The notes under the pieces: generated by a model
What the model was told of the DNA's origin: nothing
Databases searched by the model: none
What the model saw: only the letters and a program-made list of their open reading frames with translations
Part shown: positions 30,805 to 40,941 of the stretch, one piece after another
Layout: the number at the start of each line of letters is the position of its first letter
Position numbering within the stretch: position 1 is the first letter of the stretch
Translations under genes and position numbers: made by a program
Source of the DNA: Evernia prunastri
Lineage: Eukaryota > Ascomycota > Lecanoromycetes > Lecanorales > Parmeliaceae
Reading direction: 5' to 3'
NCBI GenBank assembly: GCA_003184365.1
Contig: NKYR01000025.1
Coordinates: forward strand, 248,001-312,000
DNA length: 64,000 bases

Positions 30805-31375
30805 TGGGGAGACGGGGGCGTGTGGGTTGTTTGAAGAAGGACGATTGGGGGCGGGGTGTGTGGGTGTGTGTGTGTCGCAGAGGGCGAATTGGTGGTTTGA
30901 TTCCCTTGTGTGTATCGGACCAGATTGCACTTGGATGGTTTGTGAGATGGCTGTGTTCGTCTGGTTTGGTCTGGTCTGGTCGATTGACTGAAGTTTCGAG
31001 CAGGTTGGGCGGACGGACGGATGGATATGTAGGTATCTTGCAGAAGGAGGGATCCGTCTGAGGAGTGATGCGGTGTATGGTATGTGCTGCTGCTGATTGG
31101 GAGGACTCGGACGCGGACTCGGGCGTGAATTCTTGTGAGGGTTTGGCTCGGATTGCCTGAGTGATGGAGAGGATGGGAAAGGATAGGAGGATAGTGGGGA
31201 TTGAGTGGTTACTGTTAAGTAGGAAGTAAGGTAGGGATACAAAGTAGACTTTCAACCCACGTCAAACCAATACCTTACATACTTTCCAGCTTCATGAAGT
31301 CATTTTCTCTATCCTCTCTCTCTCTTTTGTTGATACAATATATAACTACATAGTACTAGGATTCATCCTGCAAAA
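30805..31375. other. Leader/promoter between the small membrane protein and tRNA-Ser
   Basis: Contains TGTGTGGGTGTGTGTGTG (about 30858) and GTCTGGTTTGGTCTGGTCTG (about 30959) simple repeats. An open frame continues upstream of 30804 to 31242 on the minus strand, but its composition is that of a 5' leader. Confidence 0.5.
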
Positions 31376-31486
31376 GACACTTTGGCCGAGTGGTTAAGGC
31401 GACAGACTCGAATTTTCAATACCCACAAAACAATTCCAGACCATCTGTTTCATTCGTGAGCGCAGGTTCAAATCCTGCAGGTGTCG
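31376..31486 (+). tRNA. tRNA-Ser(CGA): tRNA-Ser(CGA) with a 30-bp intron
   Basis: The acceptor stem GACACTT pairs with AGGTGTC, followed by discriminator G. The A box is TGGCCGAGTGGTTAAGG and the B box GGTTCAAATCC. The anticodon stem ACAGA pairs with TCTGT; the loop is CTCGAAA with anticodon CGA (serine, UCG codons). A canonical-position intron of 30 bp (31413-31442) lies one base 3' of the anticodon. The long variable arm (TTCATTCGTGAGC region) is as expected for serine tRNA. CCA is not encoded. Confidence 0.95.
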
Positions 31487-31492
31487 TTTTTT
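31487..31492 (+). terminator. RNA polymerase III terminator (T6)
   Basis: Six T residues immediately follow the tRNA discriminator base, the standard Pol III termination signal. Confidence 0.85.
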
Positions 31493-31606
31493 GTTTGCCT
31501 CTCTCTTCTTAGGGACCGACCATCCTAGAGCTGGGATGCAGGGGAGGGGTAAAGTTTGTTTTTTTTTGTTTTTTTTTGTGGATGGGGTTTATTGTTGGGT
31601 GGGGAT

Positions 31607-31608
<2 letters not shown>

Positions 31609-31641
<33 letters not shown>

Positions 31642-31647
31642 NGGGGG
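31609..31647. repeat. Poly-G tract with one N
   Basis: A run of about 39 G residues interrupted by an N at 31642. Length is unreliable: the N probably marks an unresolved homopolymer or a contig join. T-rich tracts (31559-31578) precede it. Confidence 0.8.
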
Positions 31648-31850
31648 TTGCGGAGGGGGATGCCCAGGATTGGCCTTTTGGAAGGGGAAGGGTGTGCTGA
31701 TGCAGGGATATATACGTTTGTAGGTAGGTATAGGGGATTTGGTAGATGTGCAGAGCGCAGGTGAACAACGGAGGCTCCCATAGGCAATTCGCAACGTTCT
31801 GATATTCACTCCTATCTACAATCATCTACACAATAGCCTATCAACAGAGC

Positions 31851-33902
31851 TCAAGCTTCCAAGTCCTTCATTCCAACCTTCGACAGTGCATGCTGAGCCT
31901 GCTCAACCGTCATCTCCATTAGCTGCATGTGCGAAAACCCATCGTCTTTCCCATGCTCATTTCCATGCACCAATTCGCCATTTGAAATACTACTCTGAAA
32001 CTTCTTCGAAGCTTGCAACAGAGAGTCCAGAAACCGGGGTAACTCATTCTGCTTCGCTACTTCAGCCATTTGGAGGCGGCTGGAAAGGGTGGCAGATGTC
32101 AAGAGTAGATAGAGAAGGTTGAGGACTGCGAGGTAAAATGGCAGATATGCCTGAAAGGTGGCATAACTGTCCGTAACAGATTGGCCTTCCATGAGCTTCT
32201 CCGGGTTTAGAAAGATAAAGGGTGCGAGGCTGGTCAGGGCAGCAGATGTTGCGAATATGGAACCTTCTGCATCGGTTTCCTTTTCGCTCTGCTCAGCTTC
32301 TTCAGCCGCAAGTATCTCATCCTTCAGCCAGCCGATGGCGCTTGCTTTGAGATTTTCGAAGGGGCAATGCTCCAGCGTATCTCGTATAAATGCAAGACGG
32401 GAGGTCTCCGAAGGATTGAGATGGAGTATGGTTGATGTGAGGAGGTGGGCGTGGTATCGTAGGACAGGCGATGGCATATTTGCCGAGAGTAGAGATAGCC
32501 GTTGCAACACATTGGTGTAGACGTGATCATTACCCTTGTCCGCCGAGATTTTTGGTTGCGAATTGATGATGAGGAAACCTAGGAAGAGGACTGTATCGAT
32601 GAGTGGTTCTGACTCTGCTCCAGTACTCCCAGTGGCTGAATCACCGAGAGAACTAGCCAATATGCCCGAGAAGTCTGGAACAAGGCTTAGAGAAGGTAAA
32701 GATGCTGGAGCATTGAAAAGCGTGGAGGAGGCTGCCATTGTCGCCAAGATATATATCGAGCCTGTCTTCGACAAGGGAACGTCAGATGCGGAAGACGGGA
32801 GGTCTTGCTCTTCATCTAGATCTAGTTCCTCTGGCTTTGTAATGGTTGAGAGCAAGTCTTCCGCACCAAGCTTGAGATCTCGAGCAAGTGACTGCAATCG
32901 TTAGCGATCGTCCTAGGTAAGTTTCGTAGAACTTACCAGGACATGGCCTGTGATCGTGCCCCGTTCATGTAGATGCTCTTCCTCCGCGAATAGACTACCG
33001 TACGTCCGCCGTCCTGAAATGGTTTTCTCAGGATGTAGCTCTTCTTGATATCTGCTAGACCAGGCCAGTCCCGGGACATCTTCATCCAACGCAGTTGAAT
33101 TGATGTAGGCTTCGGTAACGTAGGTGAGGAAGGATTGCAACAACCGAGACTGTAGACCCTTCTCGTCCACGCCCAAAGCTTCGTCTCGACCTTCGGGATC
33201 AGGCGCAGATACAGGGGTTGCCTGCGTAGGTATCATAGCGCTACTCTTCCGAGGGGGCAACTTGGGTCTTTTGGTTCCAGACAGAGCCTTGATGAACCCT
33301 AGCACTGCTTCTGTTGCTTCCGTAGTCCTCGCTACTTGCGAATAGGCCGGTAAAACAGCCTGCAAAGATGTGGAGAGGAACCGACTTGGGTATTTGGTCT
33401 TGATGCGCGGGTGGAGAATCGAGAGCATCTCCAGTAGTGCTGTGAATTTGAGGACCTTTGTTGGAGGTGCTGAAGGCGCATTGGATGCAGAGATGGGAAC
33501 CGCATCTTCATCGACGCGAGATGTTTCTCCATGCTCCTCTTGGGCACTCCTCCAAGGCTCTTTCAGCTTTCCAGCTTCCTCAACATCCTCAGTCTCTTCT
33601 TCGTCATCCGCTTCCTCCTCTTCTTCAAATCCCTCCAAAAGCTCGGTAACTTTGAGGACCACTTCCCTTGGATTGCCCAAGCGTGCCACATCCTGTAAAC
33701 ATTGTTGTGAGGTAGGGAGGAGAGGGAGCAACAAGTGAACGAGATCCCAGCCGATGTTGGCAGTCAGTGTGGTGTCTTGGAGGACGTCGTGTAATGTCGG
33801 GAGCTGCTCGGCTGTGAGATTGTACTCAAGGATGGTGAGGTAAGAGAGATAGTCGGTGTGTGGTGGTAGGGCGCTGAGCAATGGGTTGTCGCTGTCCGCC
33901 AT
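31851..33902 (-). CDS. Ybp1/ALF4/glomulin-family protein (668 aa, two exons)
   Basis: Resembles the fungal YAP-binding/ALF4/glomulin family (Pfam Kinetochor_Ybp2 type), alpha-helical scaffold proteins. Yeast Ybp1 helps Yap1 respond to peroxide, and Ybp2 is kinetochore-linked. Exons in minus-strand order: 33902-32937 and 32891-31851; the 45-bp intron (GTAAGT...TTGCAG, with CTAAC branch site) is phase 0 and joins TGHVL to SLARDLKLGAEDL. The N-terminal signature NPLLSALPPHTDYLSYLTIL and TANIGWDLVHLLLPLLP followed by LGNPREVVLKV is characteristic. An acidic stretch (EGFEEEEEADDEEETEDVEE) interrupts the helical repeats at about residues 95-115. The rest is Leu-rich helical sequence with FLGFLIINSQPKISAD. 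The first ATG in frame upstream (33980) would add a less likely 26 residues; 33902 opens MADSDNPLL. Whether it serves Yap1 or the kinetochore is unknown. Confidence 0.85.
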
Positions 33903-34449
33903 GCTGGAGAGGGCATTGAGTTTTGGAAAATGGGGATGTACATATGGGACTAGTGATAGAGGTGAAGGTAAGCGCACCAATCAACAAGCACCATCTAGAA
34001 TTCCACTCGAGTACTCCGTACTCCGTAAGGTAAGGTAGATACAACATATCTGGCCGAAGAATTCCCCGTCCCCGCACAGACATACACGCCGCATGCTAGC
34101 CATGCCTTCGTGACTCCCCGGTAAAAGGGTAAGGCATTATGCATACCTCAAAGGGAGGCAGTTGGAAAGGGAAGCTGACTCAGAGCCATTAGTCAGTTCT
34201 CTCCTTTCATGCTCTATCTAGTGTGAGCCACTACAAAACGGCTAAGAGGCTAAGAGATAGCAACGGCATGCTATCGTCCGCTGGAAAATAAATGTAAATA
34301 TATACATAAGATACGTTCATGCAGTGCTCTCAAATTCATGTGTTACTGTCATACGATACAATACAGTACCTTACTTTGTTCTTCGAATTTAAACAGCTAG
34401 CTAGTTAACTCCAAAGCAAACAGGATAAGATACGGTAATCTACCGAGCT
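33903..34449. promoter_or_regulatory. Divergent intergenic region
   Basis: 547 bp between the Ybp-like gene (-) and the permease (+). It contains a short palindrome-like GTACTCCGTACTCCGTA at about 34013 and the AT-rich block ATACAATACAGTACC near 34358. No gene and no site I can name. Confidence 0.5.
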
Positions 34450-36201
34450 ATGGAGGATGAATTAACTAGAGAACCGTCCACCTCTTCCATCAAAGGTCAG
34501 GATGAGAATCGCCTTGCAGAACTAGGCTACAAGCAAGAACTTACCCGCAATTGGTCACTGCTACACAATTTCGGCGTATCATTCTCTATCATCGTGAGAT
34601 TCCAGCCTTTCATTCCCTCCTTTTCACAGCATATGCTTCGTCGGGATCCTAGTGAAGGGGGTTATCACTGAGACGCAATGTCACCAGAAAAGATAGACAG
34701 GCTGACCAGCATCTAGAGTATCATCACCGGAATCACTACTTTATTCGAGTACGGACTATCCACCGGTGGACCAGGCGTCATGTCCGTCGGCTGGATCGTT
34801 GTCTGCTTCTTCACCTTCTTCGTCGCTCTCGGTATGGCCGAGATAGTGTCAGCCATCCCTACCAGCGGAGGTCCCTACTTCTGGGCTGCCATTCTAGCCC
34901 CAGATGACAAGTCGGCTTTCTACTCTTGGATCACTGGCTGGTTCAATTTGCTCGGTCAGGTTGCCGTGACTACTGGCATCACTTTTGGCTGTGCAGGACT
35001 CATCTCCACCACCGCAACTATAGGCACCGGCTATACTGCAACCGCTGGTAAGACCATCGGAATCTATGCCGCTCTTCTCATATCGCATGCACTCATCAAC
35101 AGCTTCGCCGTTCCTTTCCTTCGATATCTCAATAATACCTCCATCATTCTCCACTCGGTTGGAGTAACATGTTTCGCCATCGCCATACTGTCCAAAGCAC
35201 CAATCCATCAGTCGGCCAAAGCAGTCTTTGCTACCTTTTACGACGGAACAGGAGAAACACCGTCGCCCGGTTGGAGCGTACGAGCCTCTCCTGCTTATGT
35301 TGCCGTATGTGGTATCTTAATGGCACAGTATACCATCACTGGCTTCGACGCCTCCGCCCACTTGTCCGAGGAAACAAATAATGCAGCCTGGAATGCACCA
35401 CTCGGGGTGCTCATGTCCGTAGGAGTGTCCGCCGTCTTCGGCTTCTTCCTCCTCATTTCCCTCCTTTTCTGCATCCAAGATTTTGCAAACACGGTGGAAA
35501 GTTCGGTCGGTCAGCCAGTGACGCAGATCCTGGTCGATATTTTCGGCAACAACGGCGCCATCGCTCTGATGACCCTCATCATCGTGTGTGTCTGGCACGC
35601 CGGGCTCTTCTCCATGACTTCGAATTCTCGCATGATGTTCGGCTTCGCTCGTGACCGAGGCTTGCCACCATTCTTTACCACAGTGGATGCAAGATTCCAA
35701 GCGCCCATCAGGACAATCTGCCTGGCGGCCTTTCTCGCCTTCCTGCTTGCCATACCCTCGCTTGGCTCCACCGTCGCCTTCTCCGCAGCCACATCCATCG
35801 CCACCATCGGGCTCTACCTCTCCTACGGCCTCCCCATCCTCATCGGCCTCATCTACCCCGCCAACTTCAAAAAGGGCCCCTTCAACCTGCGCTTCGCCTC
35901 CCGGCCCGTCGCCGCCGTGGCATGCCTCTACATCGGCTTCATCACCGTCGTCTTCTGCCTGCCGGAGCTGAACCCGGTCAACAGCCAGACGCTGAATTAC
36001 ACCCCCGTCGCCGTCGGCATCGTCGCTCTGTGGGCGTTCGGCAGCTGGTTCCTCTGGGCGCGCACCTGGTTCACCGGTCCCATCCGGCAGATCGAAGCGG
36101 AGAGAATGGGCGTCTCCGTCATGGACGACCCCGCCGCGTTTGAGCGATTCGAGCGCGACGGCAAGACGGATGAGAACACGAGCGTCAAGGCGCCACTGTA
36201 G
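34450..36201 (+). CDS. GABA/amino-acid permease, APC superfamily (542 aa, two exons)
   Basis: Proton-coupled amino-acid permease of the fungal amino acid/choline transporter family, which includes Uga4-like GABA permeases. Exons are 34450-34593 and 34717-36201; the 123-bp intron (GTGAGA...CATCTAG) is phase 0 and joins NFGVSFSII to SIITGITTLFEYGL, placing the first membrane helix across the junction. The consensus TSGGPYFWAA lies just before membrane helix 3, and the segment ITGWFNLLGQVAVTTGITFG is typical. About 12 hydrophobic spans can be counted. ITGFDASAHLSEET, a hallmark of this family, falls near the middle, and SMTSNSRMMFGFARDRGLPP follows helix 8. The last 40 residues are charged and cytosolic. 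Substrate could be GABA, choline or another amine; the family is confident. It lies next to no obvious catabolic partner. Confidence 0.93.
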
Positions 36202-37807
36202 GGTACTTTACTCGACAGAAGCCAGTTGCCTTGTTGGTTTTGGCTACATGTCTGCCCATGTTTTTATCACCATATCGGTCCGTAGCTGACCTTACTTCAT
36301 CTCAAACTCCTGCAGTTCTGATTAGCTCTCCGCTTCCTACAGCACATTGACAGCCCTGTGCGCATGCCCCCACATCCGTTCCAAAGCGCATATGCGCTCT
36401 CCCTTACCACCGCATGCCTCTCACTCCATACCCCCACCCCCTTCCCCCAGCCCAGCAATACAGCGAACCACCCCTCCCCCTCCCTCCCTCCCAATCCGCA
36501 CCGACTGCGTCAACGCTCCCCGGATTTCCGAGCCAGAACTCATCCCACCCCTGAAGCCTCTCCTCTCCTCTTCTCTCTTCTCTTCTCTCCTCTCCTCCTC
36601 TCTTCTCTTCTCTCCTTTCCTCTACTATCCTCTTCTTCCCTCCCCACATCAGGATCGTCGCATGCCATAGATAACAAACACACGACAGCGCAATATCCAT
36701 CTTCATCTTCATCTTCATCTTCATCTTCATCTTCATCTTCATCTTCATCTTCATCTTCATCTCCATCTCCATCTCCATCTCCCATCTCCCATCTCCCATC
36801 TCTCATCCCCATCCCCATCATCCTCACAGCCTCTCGCCCCCCCCCTCTTTCCACTACCATGTAGGTAATCTTCACCTTCTACCCCTTAGCCAGGAATATA
36901 CCACAGCTTCCTTCCCCGATCTGGGCCCGAGTGAGAGGAGAGGAGGACTTTATGGCTGGGCTGGGGGATGGATGAGGGGGGGGGGGGGGTTGGAGAGAAG
37001 GGCGGAGTGAAGGGGGGGCCGAAGGAGGGTAGAGGGAAGGGGACCAAAAGGAAGAGGAAGTGAGGGGTGTGTAGGGAGTTGAGGCAGGGAGGGAAGGTTA
37101 GCAGGGAAGGAAAGGGCCAGCAGGGGGAAAGAGTAAAGAGCGACGAATGTAGAGCGAGGGAAAAGAAAAAGATCATCGCACTCGAGCGATAGACGGAGAG
37201 AGGGAGGAAGCGGTCTAGTACCGGTACAACAATGAAAAAACGCGTAGACCAGAGTAGCGTCTGTAAGGCAGGGCGGGCGGGAGAGAGGAGGGCACCGGAA
37301 TGAATGATCGATCGATCGATTGATATCGGCAGTGCGGGTTTCATGTCGTGTGCTTTGCTTGACTTTGTTTTGCTTTGTTTTGCTTTGCTTGACCTTGCCT
37401 TGCTTTGTTTTGCTTGACCTTGCTTGACCTTGTTTTGCCTTGCCTTACGCAGAGCGGATGCTTGCTTAGGGCATTTTATCTGTTCGATCGATCGTTCGTC
37501 CGAGTCGTTTATTACCCATGTATTGATGTATTATATTATCGTTATTGGTGTAACATACGTAAAACACCCGAGCTGTCCGTCTCCGAACGAACGAACGAAC
37601 GAACGCCGTGCCGGGACAGAAGCGGCTGCGATGCGTGGGTATTTGAGGAAATACCATCACAGGGTCTGAGGGGACAGGGGAGGAAGGGAAGAGAGAATGG
37701 TTCGTGGCGTATATACTATGGTTGATTACTGAAAGAGAACGAATGCGAATGACGCTCCGTCGTGAAACTGCCCGTAGCTCACTCGTTCCTGTCAGCCGAT
37801 TTCCCCG
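36202..37807. other. 1.6-kb low-complexity intergenic region
   Basis: No supported gene. Contents in order: CT/TCTCC tracts (36540-36650), a TTCATC array, a poly-G run (36977-36990), purine-rich sequence (36990-37250), ATCGATCGATCGAT (about 37307), TTTTGCTTTG repeats (37355-37440) and GAACGAACGAACGAACG (about 37585). Several misleading open frames come from these tracts. Confidence 0.7.
36698..36790. repeat. (TTCATC)n / (TCCATC)n microsatellite
   Basis: About eleven TTCATC units followed by CTCCAT and CTCCCAT units. Encodes artificial poly-Ser or Lys/Met frames on either strand; not a gene. Confidence 0.9.
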
Positions 37808-38795
37808 TCACCGCTTGCTCTTCACCTCGTCTGCCTTTGGCTCCTCCTCTTCCTCTGCCGTCTGCACCTCCTCCGCCGCCGACAACTCCTCCCGCGCCTG
37901 CGCCTCATCCGCTCGCTCAGCCTGCTCCATCAATCTGTGGAGCTTTTTCCTATCGCCGTACTCCCTGAGAAGAAATTTGTCAGTACTTGAGACTTACGCA
38001 GGGAAGCTGCATGTGTCATGGGTGGTGGGTGGTGGGTGGGAGCGCGTACTTGAAACGAACACCAGTGTAGCTGGCGTCAGGTTTGGCGTTTGGGGCGTTG
38101 GGCTTCCAGGTCTTTCGGCGAGCGGACGAATTGTAAGCGGCTAGTACCGCATCATAGTCGATGTGTCCGTTCGCAGTCCTGTTTGTCTCCATGAGACGGC
38201 GGATCTCTGTTGCTCCTAAAAGTTTGACTGTCAGGTTATGGTCTCTTGGCGGTGCTGGTAGCGGGGGAAATGTGTTGCACTTACGACGGTGCCTGAAGGC
38301 CCACTCTGCTTTCGCTTTCGCAGACAGAGAAGCGGGAGGAGTGGCCGAAATGTCTTGGATCAATGGCGGTGTAGGATGTGTGGCGGCCGCCATCGTCTTC
38401 ACACCCTTCTCAAGCCTGACGACTTTCCCAGAATCACTTCCGGATTCGATATCCTCCTCCTCGTCCTTGAAAAGGTCAGGCGTGTCACTGTTCGTTTCGT
38501 AGCCAAGGGTACGTACCTCGCTGTCCGTGTCCTCTCCTCCTATACGGACGTACGTTTGGTGCACCTTGGTCAATTCCAACTCATTCAAGACCATGCAGAT
38601 TCGAACTGCAGATTTGGTCGAGAATGTGGACAAGCCAGATTCTTCGTCACAGGATGTCAAGAGGTGGGTAACAATCCTCATGACGCTCTTGAATTCGGTG
38701 TCACATTGCTTGCAACACCATCTCCCCCTACGACATTCCTGGACGGAATTGGCAATGGACATCTCATACTGGTTCAAGTTGATGAAGTGAGCCAT
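37808..38795 (-). CDS. Unknown protein, three or more exons (143 or up to about 277 aa)
   Basis: The C-terminal part is well supported by splicing: exon ends at 38285, then 38215-38050, then 37964-37808. Introns are 69 bp (GTAAGT...TTTTAG) and 85 bp (GTACGC...CTCAG). The joined sequence reads AEWAFRHRR|ATEIRRLMET and YTGVRFK|EYGDRKKLHRLMEQ and ends in a Glu/Ala-rich helix (ERADEAQAREELSAAEE). I do not recognise it. ATG 38393 (good context, MAAATHPTPPLIQ) gives 143 aa. The same frame stays open upstream, and the next ATG is 38795, adding 134 residues with a possible C2HC finger (CCKQCDTEFKSVMRIVTHLL then a Cys) and an acidic run. A 51-bp in-frame intron (GTACGT...TTCAAG, about 38468-38518) may lie in that extension. 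Whether this is one protein or two overlapping genes is open. Confidence 0.5.
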
Positions 38796-38927
38796 TGCTG
38801 CATTGAAGGCATTAGCATCTGTAGATAGCAAACATAGTAGGGTCACATACCGTATGAGTTTGTTTGCAGCTTTCTGGAATCTGTCCACTTTGGTGCTGAG
38901 TTGAGTGAAAGAAGGAGAGGAAGACAC

Positions 38928-39258
38928 TCAAGTGAAGACCTTTGTGTGCACTAGTACCAATGATCCGATACCATAACAATCTTGGCGGCGAAATCATAAG
39001 TGGCCAAAAGAGGGGTGGTTGTCCGAAGATTCGTAAACTCCTCACATTGCGAACCAATATTGACTAGCATTGGATTCAAAGGCCCTGCCTGCAGTGCCTA
39101 GAATGAATATATATTTATAACTTCTTGCAAGATATGCAACATTCCCATAGACACACGACCCTCGAAGCTGATACACCTTCTCATTCAGCAGCAAAAGAGG
39201 CCACATCATACAACACAGCAGATGTGAAGGTCCTTACAGCAGTCATAAGACGGGCTTA
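38928..39258. other. Short intergenic region
   Basis: Between the unknown minus-strand gene and the truncated peptidase. I looked here for the missing catalytic domain of the peptidase and found no frame for it. Confidence 0.5.
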
Positions 39259-40650
39259 CTATCCCATGGAAGACCGCTCTGACGACATATCCATTGGAGC
39301 AGAGAATATCATTCTAAGATGTCGCACATCCGCAGGCGTAGCACTATCGCTTTTGATGGGTTCTGGCGCCGTCCTGATGGAAGAGAGGGCAGCAGGGATC
39401 TTGAACAGCCTTCTGATGCCGGCTTCAACCGCTACCACATACAATTCCTTTCCGTTGTCGCTCCAAGCTACGCTGTATGGAGAAAGATGCCAATCTTTCT
39501 CACTTTCGCGGGTGGGCATGTCATCAATGGCCATATGAGCTCGAAAGTTGCGGATGTTGTTAACAACGACCACTCTTTTCCTGTCATTGGGGTCTGCGAG
39601 GTCACGCCTTTTCAAAAACGCTACAGAATCACCGCTTGGGGAGAACACAGGGTTGGAGCTCGGCCCTTCGAAGCCCTTTACTTTGATGATCTGAGGTCTT
39701 GGTCTTGACATTTCAGTAAAGGTCTTGAGAGGGATGTAGTAGACATTGACAGCGGCAGGCTGGACCGTACTACCGGGTCCTTCTTTTGCAAGAAAGACAA
39801 TACCGCTTGTGGAAATATCGTAATTGGTCGAGTTGCCAAACGAAGAGCGACGAAGAGATTCCAGACTCGTGCCTCTGAGAGCATTGACGAATCTCGTTGG
39901 GGAGGTTATGTATTTCAGGTTCGTTGTGCCGTTCATCGCCTTCTTTCGAAGGGTTGTATACCATATTATATTTTTTATTTCGCTAGTGAAAACTTCTGTT
40001 TCAGAGTTGTAAAGGCTGCCATTTGGAGTGGCCAAGCAAGCCACAGCTATTGCAATGTCGTCGTACTGGTTGTAAAGCCTGTGCAGCTTGAGATGAGCAG
40101 CCTTCGCGTTGATCCTGCCTGCACAATAGGCACTCGCTGGTTGTGTGCACGCAGGCTCTCCTGAAGCTCTCTTTGACAATGATTTCCGATTCACGTTGTT
40201 TTGCCCTGCATCTTCTGCGTCTGCAATCCAGAACTCTGTTGCTCCAAAGGCAACGTCCTTCAACCAAATCACCAAGTGGCCTTTCCCAAGCCATTTAACT
40301 TCTTTGTCCCGTGGATCGTTAGAGAAAAGGGTGGAGGTCCCGGTGAGGAGATCTATGATTCTTGTCTCAGTAGTGTCTACGTGACTTCCGGGCATCTGCG
40401 TGTTGACGGTGTAGATGGCTTTTGTGCCTTGCCTATTCGGAATTGCTGCCGAGCGACGAGAAAAGGATTGTGTGAAGCTTTCATGCATCAGAGGCTGTTC
40501 ACCTATCATTATTGAGATTATGGAATCGAGATGTACCTGGTGGCAGAAGCATTCGAAGCACTCCGGGAGTGCATGCTCGCCATTACTGACTTGCCTCAAG
40601 TCCTCTGACGGGTAATGAGTGATCCGGCAGCCTGGATTGGATGGGGACAT
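39259..40650 (-). pseudogene. Truncated dipeptidyl-peptidase 5-like (S9) beta-propeller, catalytic domain absent
   Basis: Matches the N-terminal beta-propeller of fungal secreted dipeptidyl-peptidase 5 / acylaminoacyl-peptidase-type S9 enzymes. Visible signatures are SRRSAAIPNRQGTKAIYTV near the start, RIIDLLTGTSTLFSNDP, VKWLGKGHLVIWL, and the blade SSNPVFSPSGDSVAFLKRRD followed by DWHLSPYSVAWSDNGKELYV. Full-length relatives are about 700 aa and continue into an alpha/beta-hydrolase domain with GxSxGG, Asp and His. Here the frame ends after 463 codons, and the remaining 330 bp before the next gene do not encode that domain. The N-terminus also looks odd: there is no signal peptide, and ATG 40488 (MHESFTQSFSRR) may be nearer the original start of the propeller. 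Most likely a degraded gene; a free-standing propeller protein is the alternative. It is divergent from the sugar transporter at 40942. Confidence 0.7.
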
Positions 40651-40941
40651 CCGATTATGCCAGCGAATCGGCCGCTGATGCTGGCGACGAGTACATTGAG
40701 CTAGTCATTTCCCCCGCTGCAGGGTGGTAGATGAGGTGAGGTAGGCTCGGTGGGGGGCAGACGGAAAGGGCCCGCTCAAGCATCAAAGAATGATTCCATC
40801 AACCAAATATCTCCGTCATACGTAAGGTATGTCATAATAATCAGCACAGCTTGTTAAACACACCATTCCTTGCGAAGTGGCAGAGTTAAAGCAACAAACA
40901 CATGTCATTCTTCAGATCCCCCCTCAACAGCGCATACAGAA

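Noticed and set aside
30805..31242. N-terminal extension of the small membrane protein to 31242
   Set aside because: Composition is that of a 5' leader, rich in simple TG and GGTCT repeats; the ATG at 30804 begins protein-like sequence.
36358..36875. Poly-Ser (+) and Lys/Met/Asp-Glu (-) frames
   Set aside because: Artefacts of the TTCATC/TCCATC microsatellite and CT tracts.
38819..38850. GTATGT...CTACAG as an intron of the unknown gene
   Set aside because: Only 32 bp long, below plausible intron size, and splicing would introduce a stop.
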